Shown one piece after another: positions 52,482-60,800 of a stretch of DNA of 64,000 nucleotides. Each line of letters opens with the position of its first letter. The first letter of the stretch is position 1. The stretch is from Streptomyces paradoxus (GTDB lineage: Bacteria; Actinomycetota; Actinomycetes; Streptomycetales; Streptomycetaceae). The stretch lies in contig NZ_JACHGV010000016.1 of the NCBI RefSeq assembly GCF_014202475.1, forward strand, positions 1 to 64,000. Reading direction: 5' to 3'. The notes beneath the pieces are model-generated. The model was given only the letters and a program-made list of their open reading frames with translations, was not told the origin of the DNA and ran no database searches. The position numbers and the translations under genes are program-made.

Positions 52482-52610
52482 GTGGTGGAAGTCGGCGTCG
52501 ACGTCGCCCGCGACGCCTCCGGCCGATGGCGACACCCCGCGCGCTGGCACCGCGCCCGCCCCGACCTCTCCCCCGCCCACGTCCCCCGCCTGACGTCGCC
52601 GCCACACTGA
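52482..52610 (+). pseudogene. ATP-dependent DNA ligase, last ~40 codons
   Basis: Directly after the transposon's right CTAG the frame reads VVEVGVDVARDASGRWRHPA, RWHRARPDLSPAHVPRL and stop. This is the C-terminal end of Streptomyces ATP-dependent (LigD ligase-domain-like) DNA ligases. CTAG itself supplies the preceding Leu-Val codons, so the transposon inserted inside the ligase frame. The upstream ~270 codons are not on the other side. Confidence 0.7.
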
Positions 52611-52739
52611 GAGGGGCTGGGGATCTCACCCCCGTGGCCGCGTGTCCTGCTTGCGGCATGGCTTCCCCGCTCCTCGCTGGCCGGCCCCCGGCGCCGCCTG
52701 GAGTCCTAAATCGTTGCGGCGTGAAAGCAGAAGCGGGGC

Positions 52740-52768
52740 GGGCGGCCACCCGCACAGGAGGGCCGCCC
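52740..52768. terminator. hairpin between ligase scrap and regulator operon
   Basis: GGGCGGCC pairs with GGCCGCCC around 13 bases, just past the stop of the MEDS/HATPase gene on the minus strand. Confidence 0.55.
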
Positions 52769-52778
52769 ACGCGCGCTG

Positions 52779-53714
52779 TCACAAGCTGAGGTAGAAGCGC
52801 ACGGTCGTGCCGTCGTCGCCGGTGTGCACGCGCACCAGGTCGGCCACGTAGTGGACCAGCATCAGGCCCCGGCCGCCCAGTTGGCCGTGCTCCGGCGGGC
52901 GGCGGCCGGCCAGCGGATCGGTCAGCCGGCCCGCATCGCGGACCTCACACACCAACTGCCCCTGCTCGGCCCAGATGGCGAGTGTCCCGCGGCCTCCGCC
53001 GTGGACCACGCTGTTGGTCGTCAGCTCCGCGACCGCCAGCTCCACATCCATCAGCCGCTCCCCGGCCAGGCCCAGCCGCATCGCCTGAGCGACAGCGAAA
53101 TGGCGGACCGCCGGAAGGTCCTCACCACCGTAGGAAAAGGCCGCCGCATCCGGCACCGTCGGCAGCTCCTGGTTGTAGCGGGAGACGACCGCCTGCCAGT
53201 TGTAGACGTCGCTGACCGACTCACGTCCATCGCCGCTGATGAGGGTCGGGTGGGTAACCCGCGCATCGGCGATCACCTGCGGATCCAGCCGCACCTCGTC
53301 GTAGGGGCACAGGATCGTCACCGCCCGGCCCTCGAACGCGGCGTTGATCAGCGCCTCGTGCTGCGCGCACGCCGGGTACTCCACCGCGCTGCGCCCGGCC
53401 CAGATCGGCTCGCCGATGATCCGTACACGCCCCTTCGGATGGGCGTCGGCGAATCCGCGCAGCACCTTGGGAATGATCCGCCCCGGGTTGCGGCCGGCCT
53501 CGGTCATGTCCAGGAACAGGATGCCCTTGGCGTCCCCGCCCAGACCTGCCTTGATCAGCTCCAGGTTGGGGCCGGGCACCGCCACGGCCATCGGCTCGCC
53601 GTTGGTCAGGCCCTCGCGCAGGAAGGCCACCGTCTGCTGCGTGTACTCCTGCTCGGTGCGGTAGAAAAGGGCAGGGTGCACGAACGCCTCGTGGGTGGTC
53701 ACCGTGCTCATCAC
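52779..53714 (-). CDS. MEDS-domain / HATPase anti-sigma regulatory protein
   Basis: The 311-aa protein has an N-terminal MEDS sensor region (ALFYRTEQEYTQQTVAFLRE, GEPMAVAVPGPNLELIKAGL, RIIGEPIWAGRSAVEYPACA, AVTILCPYDEVRLDPQVIAD). A RsbW-like HATPase_c domain follows (LMDVELAVAELTTNSVVHGG N-box, VRDAGRLTDP G1, QLGGRGLMLVHYVADLV G2). It likely controls an SigB-type sigma factor in response to a methanogen/methylotroph-type sensory signal. It starts within the stop of the STAS gene (ATGA overlap, 53711-53714): one operon. Confidence 0.93.
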   Translation of the reverse strand: MMSTVTTHEAFVHPALFYRTEQEYTQQTVAFLREGLTNGEPMAVAVPGPNLELIKAGLGGDAKGILFLDMTEAGRNPGRIIPKVLRGFADAHPKGRVRIIGEPIWAGRSAVEYPACAQHEALINAAFEGRAVTILCPYDEVRLDPQVIADARVTHPTLISGDGRESVSDVYNWQAVVSRYNQELPTVPDAAAFSYGGEDLPAVRHFAVAQAMRLGLAGERLMDVELAVAELTTNSVVHGGGRGTLAIWAEQGQLVCEVRDAGRLTDPLAGRRPPEHGQLGGRGLMLVHYVADLVRVHTGDDGTTVRFYLSL

Positions 53715-54064
53715 AGAGCCACCTCGATCCGGTCCAGGCCCGGCCAGAACATCTCCAGAACCCGCGGCAGCTGCGGCGGGGGATTCTCGACCACAACCCT
53801 CCCGTCGGGCAGGTTCATGGCGGTGACCGCCAGCGCGGTCACCCCGGCCACGTCGACGAACGCCACATCCGACAGCTCCACGTACGACACGCTCGCGTGC
53901 TGCCGGGCCAGCTCAGACAGGGCCTGCTCCCAAGACGGGCGGGTGAGGGCGCTGATCTCACCGCGGGCACGTATCCCGGAACGACCGGGCAACGGGCTCA
54001 CCTCCAACGCGGCCCTCCCGGGCACCGCCGGGGCGGGCCCGCCCACCACATGTGGGGCATCCAC
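53711..54064 (-). CDS. STAS-domain anti-anti-sigma factor
   Basis: The 117-aa protein has the STAS core IRARGEISALTRPSWEQALS, VSYVELSDVAFVDVAGVTAL, AVTAMNLPDGRVVVENPPPQ and LPRVLEMFWPGLDRIEVAL. The usual phosphorylatable Ser of the D-S-S-G loop is replaced (DVAFVDVAGV), so regulation may not need phosphorylation. It is translationally coupled to the MEDS/HATPase gene downstream, its likely partner. Confidence 0.9.
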   Translation of the reverse strand: MDAPHVVGGPAPAVPGRAALEVSPLPGRSGIRARGEISALTRPSWEQALSELARQHASVSYVELSDVAFVDVAGVTALAVTAMNLPDGRVVVENPPPQLPRVLEMFWPGLDRIEVAL

Positions 54065-54471
54065 GCTCGGACTCCTTCACATCAAGCCGCCTGCCGACCG
54101 ACCCGGCACAGGCAGAGGCAGAGGAAAAGCTCCTCCCGGCGGGTCAGTGTATCCAGGCGGCAGACACGCCTGGTTTGTAAGCAGGTGGTGACGCTCCCAG
54201 TGGGGTTGGGATGCAAGCCCCCGCGGCTGTCCCCCGGAAAGCTACTACCGGGGGACTCACGCGTAGTGACGCCTCGGAATCCGATGGATGCTGACAGCGG
54301 AACCGGGGCAGGCGTGTGAGAGTGCCTCTGTCCGCTGATGTCCGACCCAGGCCTGATGATGGGACGCGACGTGCAGTCTCTCGCGCAGGCGGCCCCGCAT
54401 GACACCGACGCGTGTTCTGCCCTCCAAGGCCTGCAGCCCCCTGTCTGACGGGTCCATGAGACGTCGGTCGA
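54065..54471. other. gap upstream of the STAS operon
   Basis: About 400 bases. It contains short inverted repeats (CCCCCGG...CCGGGGG at 54233-54263) but no coding frame with protein-like composition. It probably contains the STAS operon promoter. Confidence 0.4.
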
Positions 54472-55062
54472 TCAGGACGGCGGGCGCAGCCACGTCCCGT
54501 GCTCTTCCCAGTGCCGGCCGACCTCTGGGGGACGAACCCTGACCCAGTGCACCGGGTCCTCAGCAAAGCTCTCGGTACAGCCGGCATCGGATGCTCCGGT
54601 TGGCATCCTGCTGAAGTCCGCGGCCGGGATCGTCTCGAGCCGCCACGTGACCTCGCGCAGAGGAAGCAGCCGTCGCAGAGCGGGAGCGCGCTGAGGACGC
54701 TGGCGCACGCACGATGGCCATCGCGGCCTCGTCCGGACCGGGGAGGCCGCGTGCGGCGCTGCTGTCGGCGGGCGGGTGCAGAACTCCACCATGGTCGTGA
54801 AGCGGTGCAGGTAGTCATGGACGCGGGGCGGGTGGTAGCCCAGCTCGCTCCAGCGATGTCCGCTCGCCGCGAGTGCTGTGGCATGCAGCACGAAGTCCTT
54901 CGCGCGGGCGCGTTCCCGCTCCGTCACACCCCAGTCGAACTTCGCTAGGCCGAACCCGACGGCACCGCGCCCCATGACGTTGTGGTCCTGCAGGGTCAGC
55001 AGCGCCGCGAAGCGGAAGTCCCAGTCCTCGGAGGCGAGATCGGACACGGCCAGCATCAGCAC
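54472..55062 (-). CDS. hypothetical protein
   Basis: The first ~95 residues look genuine (SDLASEDWDFRFAALLTLQD, HNVMGRGAVGFGLAKFDWGV, RERARAKDFVLHATALAASG, HRWSELGYHPPRVHDYLHRF). The middle part (54600-54780) is Arg/Pro-rich and may be out of frame. The last 20 residues (HWVRVRPPEVGRHWEEHGTW) again look natural. It is possibly one gene with two compensating indels. Family unknown. Confidence 0.55.
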   Translation of the reverse strand: MLMLAVSDLASEDWDFRFAALLTLQDHNVMGRGAVGFGLAKFDWGVTERERARAKDFVLHATALAASGHRWSELGYHPPRVHDYLHRFTTMVEFCTRPPTAAPHAASPVRTRPRWPSCVRQRPQRAPALRRLLPLREVTWRLETIPAADFSRMPTGASDAGCTESFAEDPVHWVRVRPPEVGRHWEEHGTWLRPPS

Positions 55063-55173
55063 GTCGACGCGGTGGCGCCATTGGACAGGTCCAGGTCGTG
55101 ACTACCGCCGGAGAAGATGTTGCTCACCGACCTATGATGCGATCCCGGCCCTCCACCTGCTTGGAGAAGACGC

Positions 55174-55710
55174 ATGACGGATGCGAGCACCGGCAAAGTG
55201 GTCGTGAACAGGGCGATGTCCCTCGATGGGTTCATCGCCGGTCCGGGCCACACGATGGACTGGATCTTCGAGCACATGACGTCGGCGACGTTCCCGGAGG
55301 TCATGGCGGCCACGGGCGCCATGCTCATCGGCCGGGGCACGTACGAGGTCGGCAAGCGCATGTCCGACGAGAACACCCACTACGACGGCGGGGCGCAGTT
55401 CGTCCTCACCCACCGCCCGCCCGACGAGCAGGACCCCAACGTCACCTTCCTCACCTGCGACATCGAGGAAGCCGTGGCCACGGCACGCCGAACCGCCGGC
55501 GACAAGAACCTGGAGATCCTCGGCGCCGACGTGGCCGCCCAGTGCCTGCAGCGCGGCCTCGTCGACGAGATCCTGGTGTACGTGCTGCCGGTGCTGCTCG
55601 GCAACGGCGTCCGCTTCGCGCCGCCGGGCCTCGACCGGATCGACCTAGAACCGTTCAGCAACGTCCAGTCGGGCGGGGTCACCATGCTGCGCTTCCACGT
55701 GCGCAGGTAG
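55174..55710 (+). CDS. RibD C-terminal / dihydrofolate-reductase-like protein
   Basis: The 178-aa protein starts KVVVNRAMSLDGFIAGPGHT, then AATGAMLIGRGTYEVGKRMS, DPNVTFLTCDIEEAVATARR, KNLEILGADVAAQCLQRGLV and DEILVYVLPVLLGNGVRFAP. This is the stand-alone RibD_C fold that binds NADPH and reduces pteridine/flavin precursors or other substrates. ATG with GAAGA upstream. Intact and monocistronic. Confidence 0.93.
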   Translation: MTDASTGKVVVNRAMSLDGFIAGPGHTMDWIFEHMTSATFPEVMAATGAMLIGRGTYEVGKRMSDENTHYDGGAQFVLTHRPPDEQDPNVTFLTCDIEEAVATARRTAGDKNLEILGADVAAQCLQRGLVDEILVYVLPVLLGNGVRFAPPGLDRIDLEPFSNVQSGGVTMLRFHVRR

Positions 55711-55719
55711 GCACGGTCG

Positions 55720-56060
55720 CAATCGCCGAGCGGTTCCGCCCGGCGCCGCCAGGCCCTCACCTTGCACTGCGGCGAACAGAACACCGCGTCCGAACGGCGA
55801 TCGACACCGGCCACCGACCGAGCCCGCACTCCGGACACTCTGCCTCGCCGGCGCCGTGCTGAGCCGCCGCCAGAAGCCTGCGGAGCCGACGCTTCGCCCG
55901 CCACTGCCTGGCACGACAGGCCGACGAACAGAGGTCCGCCCGGGGCCGTGCATCCGGCCTCAGCCGTTCCCCACAACCCCGACAGATCCTCTCCCCGGCC
56001 CGCCCGGCGTCCTCGGACACCACGCCAGCGTAGGACTCCAGGCTACTGAGAACCGGGGCT
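55720..56060 (-). pseudogene. double zinc-finger-like protein, frameshifted
   Basis: Minus frame: GERICRGCGERLRPDARPRA, DLCSSACRARQWRAKRRLRR, AECPECGLGRWPVS. After a one-base change near 55800 it continues GVDRRSDAVFCSPQCKVRAW RRRAEPLGDC. Two CxxCG...CSxxCxxRxWR units result, each likely binding zinc. Similar short proteins occur in Streptomyces; function unknown. Confidence 0.5.
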
Positions 56061-56129
56061 TCAAAACACGCACTACGCGATGTACCCCAGTGGGAGATCA
56101 TCCCCTGTAACGGAATCAGAAGAGTTACC

Positions 56130-57161
56130 TCATCTACGCGGCTGGGCGTCCAGCACCTGCTGGAGCGCCTCGAACTCCTCGACGCACTTGCCGGAGCCCA
56201 GTGCCACGCTGTCCAGCGGGTCCTCGGCGATGTGGACCGGCATGCCCGTCTCGCGGCGCAGCCGCTCGTCCAGGCCTCGCAGCAGCGCTCCGCCGCCGGT
56301 CAGAACGATTCCTCGGTCCATGATGTCGCCGGACAGCTCTGGCGGACATTTGTCCAGGGTCGTCTTGACGGCGTGGACGATGACGTTGACCGGCTCCTCG
56401 ATCGCCTTGCGGACTTCGGCGGCGGAGATGACGACAGTCTTCGGTTGCCCGGAGACCAGATCCTGGCCGCGCATTTCGGTGTGCTCGTCGGTGTTGAGGT
56501 CGTAGGCCGAACCGATCGCGATCTTGACCTGTTCGGCCGTGCGCTCACCCAGCAGCAGCGAGTACTCCTTCTTGACGTGCTGGATGATCGCACTATCCAG
56601 TTCGTCGCCCGCCACGCGGATGGACTGGGCGATGACGATGCCGCCGAAGGAGATGACCGCCACGTCCGTGGTCCCGCCGCCGACGTCGACCACCATGTTG
56701 CCCGTGGCCTCGTGGACCGGCAGGCCCGAGCCGATGGCCGCGGCCATCGGCTCCTCGATGATGTGCACCCGCCGGGCGCCGGCCTGGGACGACGCCTCGA
56801 TGACGGCGCGGCGCTCGACACCGGTGATGCCCGAGGGCACACAGACGACGACCCGCGGACGAGCCAGATACCGCCGCTTGTGGATCTTCAGGATGAAGTA
56901 GCGGAGCATCCGCTCGGTGATCTCGAAGTCGGCGATCACGCCGTCCTTCAGCGGACGCACGGCAACGATGTTGCCGGGTGTACGCCCGATCATCTTCTTC
57001 GCTTCGGCGCCGACCGCGAGGATGCCACCGGTGTTGGTGTTGATCGCGACGACGGACGGCTCGTTGAGTACGATCCCGCGACCCCTGACGTACACCAGCG
57101 TGTTGGCGGTCCCGAGGTCGACAGCCATGTCACGGCCGATGAACGACATTGAGTTCCCCAT
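56130..57161 (-). CDS. mreB: MreB/Mbl-family actin homologue
   Basis: The 343-aa protein opens FIGRDMAVDLGTANTLVYVR. It carries the actin phosphate-1 DLGTANT, connect-1 EPMAAAIGSGLPV, phosphate-2 MVVDVGGGTTDVAVISFGGI and adenosine IVLTGGGALLRGLDERLRRE motifs in order, and ends near VEEFEALQQVLD. Full length. Streptomyces encode a canonical MreB for spore-wall synthesis plus accessory copies. This one stands alone, without mreC/mreD, among arm genes, so it is probably an accessory paralogue. Confidence 0.95.
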   Translation of the reverse strand: MGNSMSFIGRDMAVDLGTANTLVYVRGRGIVLNEPSVVAINTNTGGILAVGAEAKKMIGRTPGNIVAVRPLKDGVIADFEITERMLRYFILKIHKRRYLARPRVVVCVPSGITGVERRAVIEASSQAGARRVHIIEEPMAAAIGSGLPVHEATGNMVVDVGGGTTDVAVISFGGIVIAQSIRVAGDELDSAIIQHVKKEYSLLLGERTAEQVKIAIGSAYDLNTDEHTEMRGQDLVSGQPKTVVISAAEVRKAIEEPVNVIVHAVKTTLDKCPPELSGDIMDRGIVLTGGGALLRGLDERLRRETGMPVHIAEDPLDSVALGSGKCVEEFEALQQVLDAQPRR

Positions 57162-58382
57162 CAGGACGCGTCGGCCTTCCCACGAGTTTTGCAGCGCCCT
57201 TCGGCCAGAGAGGCAGGTGCTGTTCTGAATCAGATGCTGTGCCGTGACGGCGAGCAGGTGGCTCTACAGTCCAGTGACGTGCCAGGTTGTGCTGGTGATG
57301 AGAGATTCCCTCGACTTCACTGCGTTCACCTCAACATCACCGGACCGTATCGGTGTGTCCGCCGCCGTGGGAGGCTGCCACGCCGCCTGCCCCAGTTGTC
57401 ACCTCAGAGGCTGATCAGCCCGGGTCTGGGCGTGATCAGGCACTCTTCGGCAAGGCAAGGGCTTTGGGTATTCCTGGCTGCATCGCGGTGTGCGGGTCAG
57501 CTTCTCCTAAACCACGTCCGAGCGCACCAGCCATCCACCGGGCAGTGGATATGAACTCACGTAACTGAGACAGCGTCACCCACCCCGATCTCACCTACGA
57601 CAGTGAAGTCATCCCAAAACAGCCCCCGACCAGCGACGCAACCCCACAATCAACTGCCTGTCACAACCACCGTCCCAAAACCGAGAGCCGACTCGACTGG
57701 GCGGCCGAGTAGCAAACGAATGCCCAGCGAAGGGCGGCGAGCGTGATCTCCGGCCGTACTGTTCGCGTGTCGCAGCCCGACCAGAGCGTGGCTGCCCTGT
57801 CTTTCGGATCCGGCGGGGGTGCCCGCTTGGGGCCCGAGGGGGCAGTCTCGAACGGCCCGGCACGCAGCCACGTGCTCTGATGTCTCTCACATGAGGTCAG
57901 GTACGTCGTCATCGAATGGAGAGCTCCCGTACCCAGCAATCATCACCTCGCGCGAGTAAAGGTCACCGCCTCTGGTGACGGTGCAGCGGCGCTCCCGCCC
58001 CTCCTCCGTCCAGATGACTGGCTCCCGGGGATCATGCCCGACTGCCTACAGCCATGATCGGCCGGACAAGTCCTGGCTGTTCCAGAGCGTGGGCGTACCG
58101 GTCGTGATCCACGCTGGCGGACGCACCTCGAGAGGTATTGACCAGCCGTGGCCGGGAGTGATCACCGTACGGCCAGACCTATGGCCGGCGCCACGGTCGC
58201 TCGTACGTTTGTTTGACCGTGATGATGGGGGCTACTCGCTGCGGGAAGCATGTCTCGCCGCTGGGAAGCCGATGGTGACCGGCGGGAGCGCACCCCTTGG
58301 GCTTCCGTGTCGGGAAGTGGGGTGCGGGCGTGAACAGGGCCCGCACAGGCGGGACCCCAGAGATGGCAAGGGGCTGGTCGTG
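57162..58382. other. long gap between mreB and gvpA
   Basis: About 1.2 kb. It starts with the mreB promoter region. From 57550 the DNA is unusually rich in A and C (CACCCCGATCTCACCTACGA) compared with neighbours. At 58100-58330 a plus-frame stretch GVITVRPDLWPAPRSLVRLF looks protein-like but has no ends. No upstream gvpO is recognisable. Confidence 0.4.
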
Positions 58383-58781
58383 ATGACCGTGGCAACGCAG
58401 CAGGGCGGCGGCGGAGGCTCCAGTGGCCTCTACGACGTCCTGGAGCTCGTCCTGGACCGGGGGCTGGTGATCGACGCGTTCGTGCGGGTCTCCCTGGTCG
58501 GCATCGAAATACTCAAGATCGACGTACGAGTCGTGGTGGCAAGCGTCGACACCTATCTGCGCTTCGCCGAGGCGTGCAACCGCCTCGACCTGGAGGCGGG
58601 CCCGCGCAAGCCGGCCGGCCTGACCGAACTCACCGGAAAGCTCACCGAATCCGGCGCTCGCGGCAAGACCAAGGGAGCGCTGTCCGGTGCCGCCGAGACG
58701 ATCTCCGACGCCTTCCAGCAGACCCGTGATGAGGGGCGCCAGAAGCAGGGCGCCCGTCCCGCGCGCCGCCGGGAAGAATAG
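58383..58781 (+). CDS. gvpA: gas vesicle structural protein GvpA/GvpJ
   Basis: ATG 58383 after AAGGGG gives 132 aa. The core SSGLYDVLELVLDRGLVIDA, FVRVSLVGIEILKIDVRVVV and ASVDTYLRFAEACNRL is the near-invariant GvpA shell fold. The ~55-residue C-terminal extension (GLTELTGKLTESGARGKTKG, ISDAFQQTRDEGRQ) is typical of Streptomyces copies. GvpA ribs need GvpF/L/G/K and others, which are not here except a gvpF stub. It is unlikely to make vesicles alone. Confidence 0.92.
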   Translation: MTVATQQGGGGGSSGLYDVLELVLDRGLVIDAFVRVSLVGIEILKIDVRVVVASVDTYLRFAEACNRLDLEAGPRKPAGLTELTGKLTESGARGKTKGALSGAAETISDAFQQTRDEGRQKQGARPARRREE

Positions 58782-58783
58782 CC

Positions 58784-59020
58784 ATGAGCACCTACGTCTA
58801 CGGGATCACCTACACCTCACACCCTTCTCTCCCCAAGGAAGTGGACGGCGTCGGTGATCCACCGCGCCCGGTGCGTGTCCTGCGCCAGGGCGAGCTGGCC
58901 GCAACGGTCTTCGGTTGCCCGGAGGGTGTCGCGGAAGAACCGCTTGGCAGACGCGATGCGACGCTCTTGAGGGTGAGGCCGGTCAGACCGCGGGAGATGG
59001 AATCACGGCGAGCAGGCTGA
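58784..59020 (+). pseudogene. gvpF: GvpF/GvpL-type protein, N-terminal stub
   Basis: Two bases after gvpA, MSTYVYGITYTSHPSLPKEV, DGVGDPPRPVRVLRQGELAA TV is the GvpF/L opening (residues 1-42). From about 58910 the sequence is unrelated (FGCPEGVAEEPLGRRDATLL), and TGA comes at 59018. The full protein should be ~250 aa. On the minus strand the foreign part reads AKRFFRDTLRATEDRCGQ, an unassigned scrap. Confidence 0.85.
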
Positions 59021-59195
59021 CGCTGGCATGTTCCTCGCCCATGATGGCCAAGAAACGACGACCAACAAGGCTTCCGGAAGCCAGGCGGCGAGCAACACGG
59101 TCCCCGAGCCAATTTCCCCGGCGCGGCGCGGTAATACGTGGACGGGCGGTCGTTTTGCGCAGAGTAGGACAGCCTGGAAACGCTGAACGTCCCGT

Positions 59196-59265
59196 TGGTG
59201 GAACGCGAGCTGGTGAAGGAAGTCGGAGTCGACGTCGCCCACGACGTCTCTCGCCGGAGCCCCCG
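59196..59265 (+). pseudogene. second ATP-dependent DNA ligase 3' scrap
   Basis: ERELVKEVGVDVAHDVSRR (from about 59195) resembles the same ligase segment preserved at 52482 (VVEVGVDVARDASGR). Only ~22 codons remain, followed by an out-of-frame region and a strong terminator. Confidence 0.5.
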
Positions 59266-59274
59266 GCTTCTCCA

Positions 59275-59316
59275 CACTTGGACCCGGTCCCATTGCAGCG
59301 GGACCGGGTCCAAGTG
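59275..59316. terminator. perfect 17-bp hairpin
   Basis: CACTTGGACCCGGTCCC and its exact inverse around an 8-base loop (59292-59299). It is placed to end transcription from both the ligase scrap (plus) and the secreted protein gene (minus). Confidence 0.75.
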
Positions 59317-59359
59317 CCTCGCAAGCCAGGCTTGTCGCTGCCCTTGGCCAACGCCGGGG

Positions 59360-59842
59360 TCAGTGGTGGTCGTGGATCACTCGGAAACTGCCGACGAGCG
59401 CGAAAGGCACCACAGCCCCGTCGAAGACCGTCGTTCCCGGGATTGCGCTGCTAGAATTTCGAGGCCCGATTGTGGCAATCGCACCGCCGTTGTCGCAGGT
59501 AATCCCAGTGAAGAATTCGACAGTCTTGTCACTGTCGTTTCGGACATTGAAGCTGGTGGCGGGACTACTGATCACAGCCGTGCACACACCCGGCTCGGCT
59601 GCATACGTTCGCTCATTGACGTGGATCCGTCCCTCGTCGTTCCTGAAGCCGTTGTGCGTCTGGCCGTCCCCCCCGAAGGGAACCGAGGCGGCGGCCTCCT
59701 CCACAGACGGGGCTGAATGTGGGACGGAACTGGAAGCCGAAGCGTAGTTCACACCGGTTGCGGCCAGGGCCGCGATACCCACCGACGCTGCGATCGCGAC
59801 AACGGTACGCCTACGCGTTCCGCCTCTCCTTCTTTCAGGCAT
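59360..59842 (-). CDS. secreted hypothetical protein
   Basis: The 160-aa product has a basic N-terminus (PERRRGGTRRRT) then a Sec signal (VVAIAASVGIAALAATGVNY ASA). The mature chain is beta-rich: NEGRIHV-like NERTYAAEPG, VCTAVISSPATSFNVRNDSD, KTVEFFTGITCDNGGAIATI, TTVFDGAVVPFALVGSFRVI. Two Cys probably form a disulfide. Family unknown; an extracellular small domain is inferred. Confidence 0.8.
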   Translation of the reverse strand: MPERRRGGTRRRTVVAIAASVGIAALAATGVNYASASSSVPHSAPSVEEAAASVPFGGDGQTHNGFRNDEGRIHVNERTYAAEPGVCTAVISSPATSFNVRNDSDKTVEFFTGITCDNGGAIATIGPRNSSSAIPGTTVFDGAVVPFALVGSFRVIHDHH

Positions 59843-60309
59843 TTCTGTTCCTTCGTCTCTTAGGGACGCCAGCAGAGCGGCCGACTATGAATGAACATAC
59901 TTCCGCCCTTCTCTGTCGCCACTTCAGAAAGCGACCAAGGGGTGACGACAGGGGCTGATTGGGTATTAGAAAGCCCAAGGTTTGGTACATGACGGACCGT
60001 CAAATAGTTGGCCGTAAAGGAACCTTGGCCGGGGCATTGAGCCGCCCGGGGGGTGGACTGACACTCCCTCACACTACTGACGTCGTGTCGTGCATTGACA
60101 TCACTCCGTACAACGGCTAAAGGGTCCTTGCGGCAGCGTTTCCCCGCTTCAACCCCGCCCCCAGCTGTCTCTTGTCGACGGGACCTACTACGCGGCCGCC
60201 TCGCGGCAACGTCAGACCCGCGAGGACGGTCTGTCGCGAGTGCACCCTCGTCCGACCCTATGGGCTCCCGCCAAGTCGCCGCTGACCACGCCCGCCCCGA
60301 GCGGCCCAA
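59843..60309. other. gap between secreted protein and lamin-tail relic
   Basis: About 470 bases. 59935-60010 is relatively A/T-rich (GGTATTAGAAAGCCCAAGG, GTCAAATAGTTGGCCGTAAA) and may hold promoters. No coding frame is convincing before 60310. Confidence 0.4.
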
Positions 60310-60663
60310 GGTGAGGATCTCCGACGTCAAGTACGACTCCCCCGGCCGGGACGACCGCTCCCTCAACCGTGAGTGGGTGGAAACCACCAACACCGCCGCC
60401 GCAGCGTCAACCTCGACGGCTGGACCCTCCAGGACGAGGACGGCCACACCTACACCTTCGACCACTACCGCCTCGAAGGCCGCACCGCCGTCGGCATCCA
60501 CACCGGCCACGGCGCGACACCGACAGCGACCAGTACCAGGACCGCCGCCCCTACGTCTGGGACAACCGCTCCGACACCGCCACCCCTGCGCAACGACCAC
60601 GGACGCTTCATCGACGACGAGCCCTGGGGCCACCACCGCCACAGCGGCCCCCACCACCACTGA
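60310..60663 (+). pseudogene. lamin-tail-domain protein, at least three frameshifts
   Basis: Blocks in successive frames: KVRISDVKYDSPGRDDRSLN REWVETTNT; then RRSVNLDGWTLQDEDGHTYT FDHYRLEGRTAVGIHTGHG; then RDTDSDQYQDRRPYVWDNRS DTAT; then LRNDHGRFIDDEPWGHHRHS. Put together they form a complete lamin-tail (LTD) beta-sandwich of the type exported by Streptomyces. Each change is a single-base slip in a C/G run. Confidence 0.75.
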
Positions 60664-60705
60664 CCCAACACCGCGTGCGTGAACTGAACGCCTCACTCAC
60701 GCCCC

Positions 60706-60800
60706 GATAGAACGTTGACGCGCCCGGCCTTCCCGGCCGGGCGCGTCTCGTCTACGCGGACCGCCCTGGCGCTGGCGAGCTGAACCACGCGGCGCGGGCC
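60706..60800. repeat. repeat shared with 29753-29840
   Basis: Second copy of the HNH-gene 3' end plus terminator sequence; see 29753-29840. Confidence 0.7.
60718..60746. terminator. perfect 12-bp hairpin
   Basis: ACGCGCCCGGCC-TTCCC-GGCCGGGCGCGT, between the lamin-tail relic and the HNH gene (convergent). Probably bidirectional. Confidence 0.7.

Noticed and set aside
54065..54471. Possible riboswitch (GC-rich inverted repeats, GGAACCGGGG segment)
   Set aside because: I could not fit it to cobalamin, TPP or ydaO-type c-di-AMP consensus elements.
58883..59313. Minus-strand frames over the gvpF stub
   Set aside because: A short sensible piece (AKRFFRDTLRATEDR) exists but no start, stop or family could be assigned.
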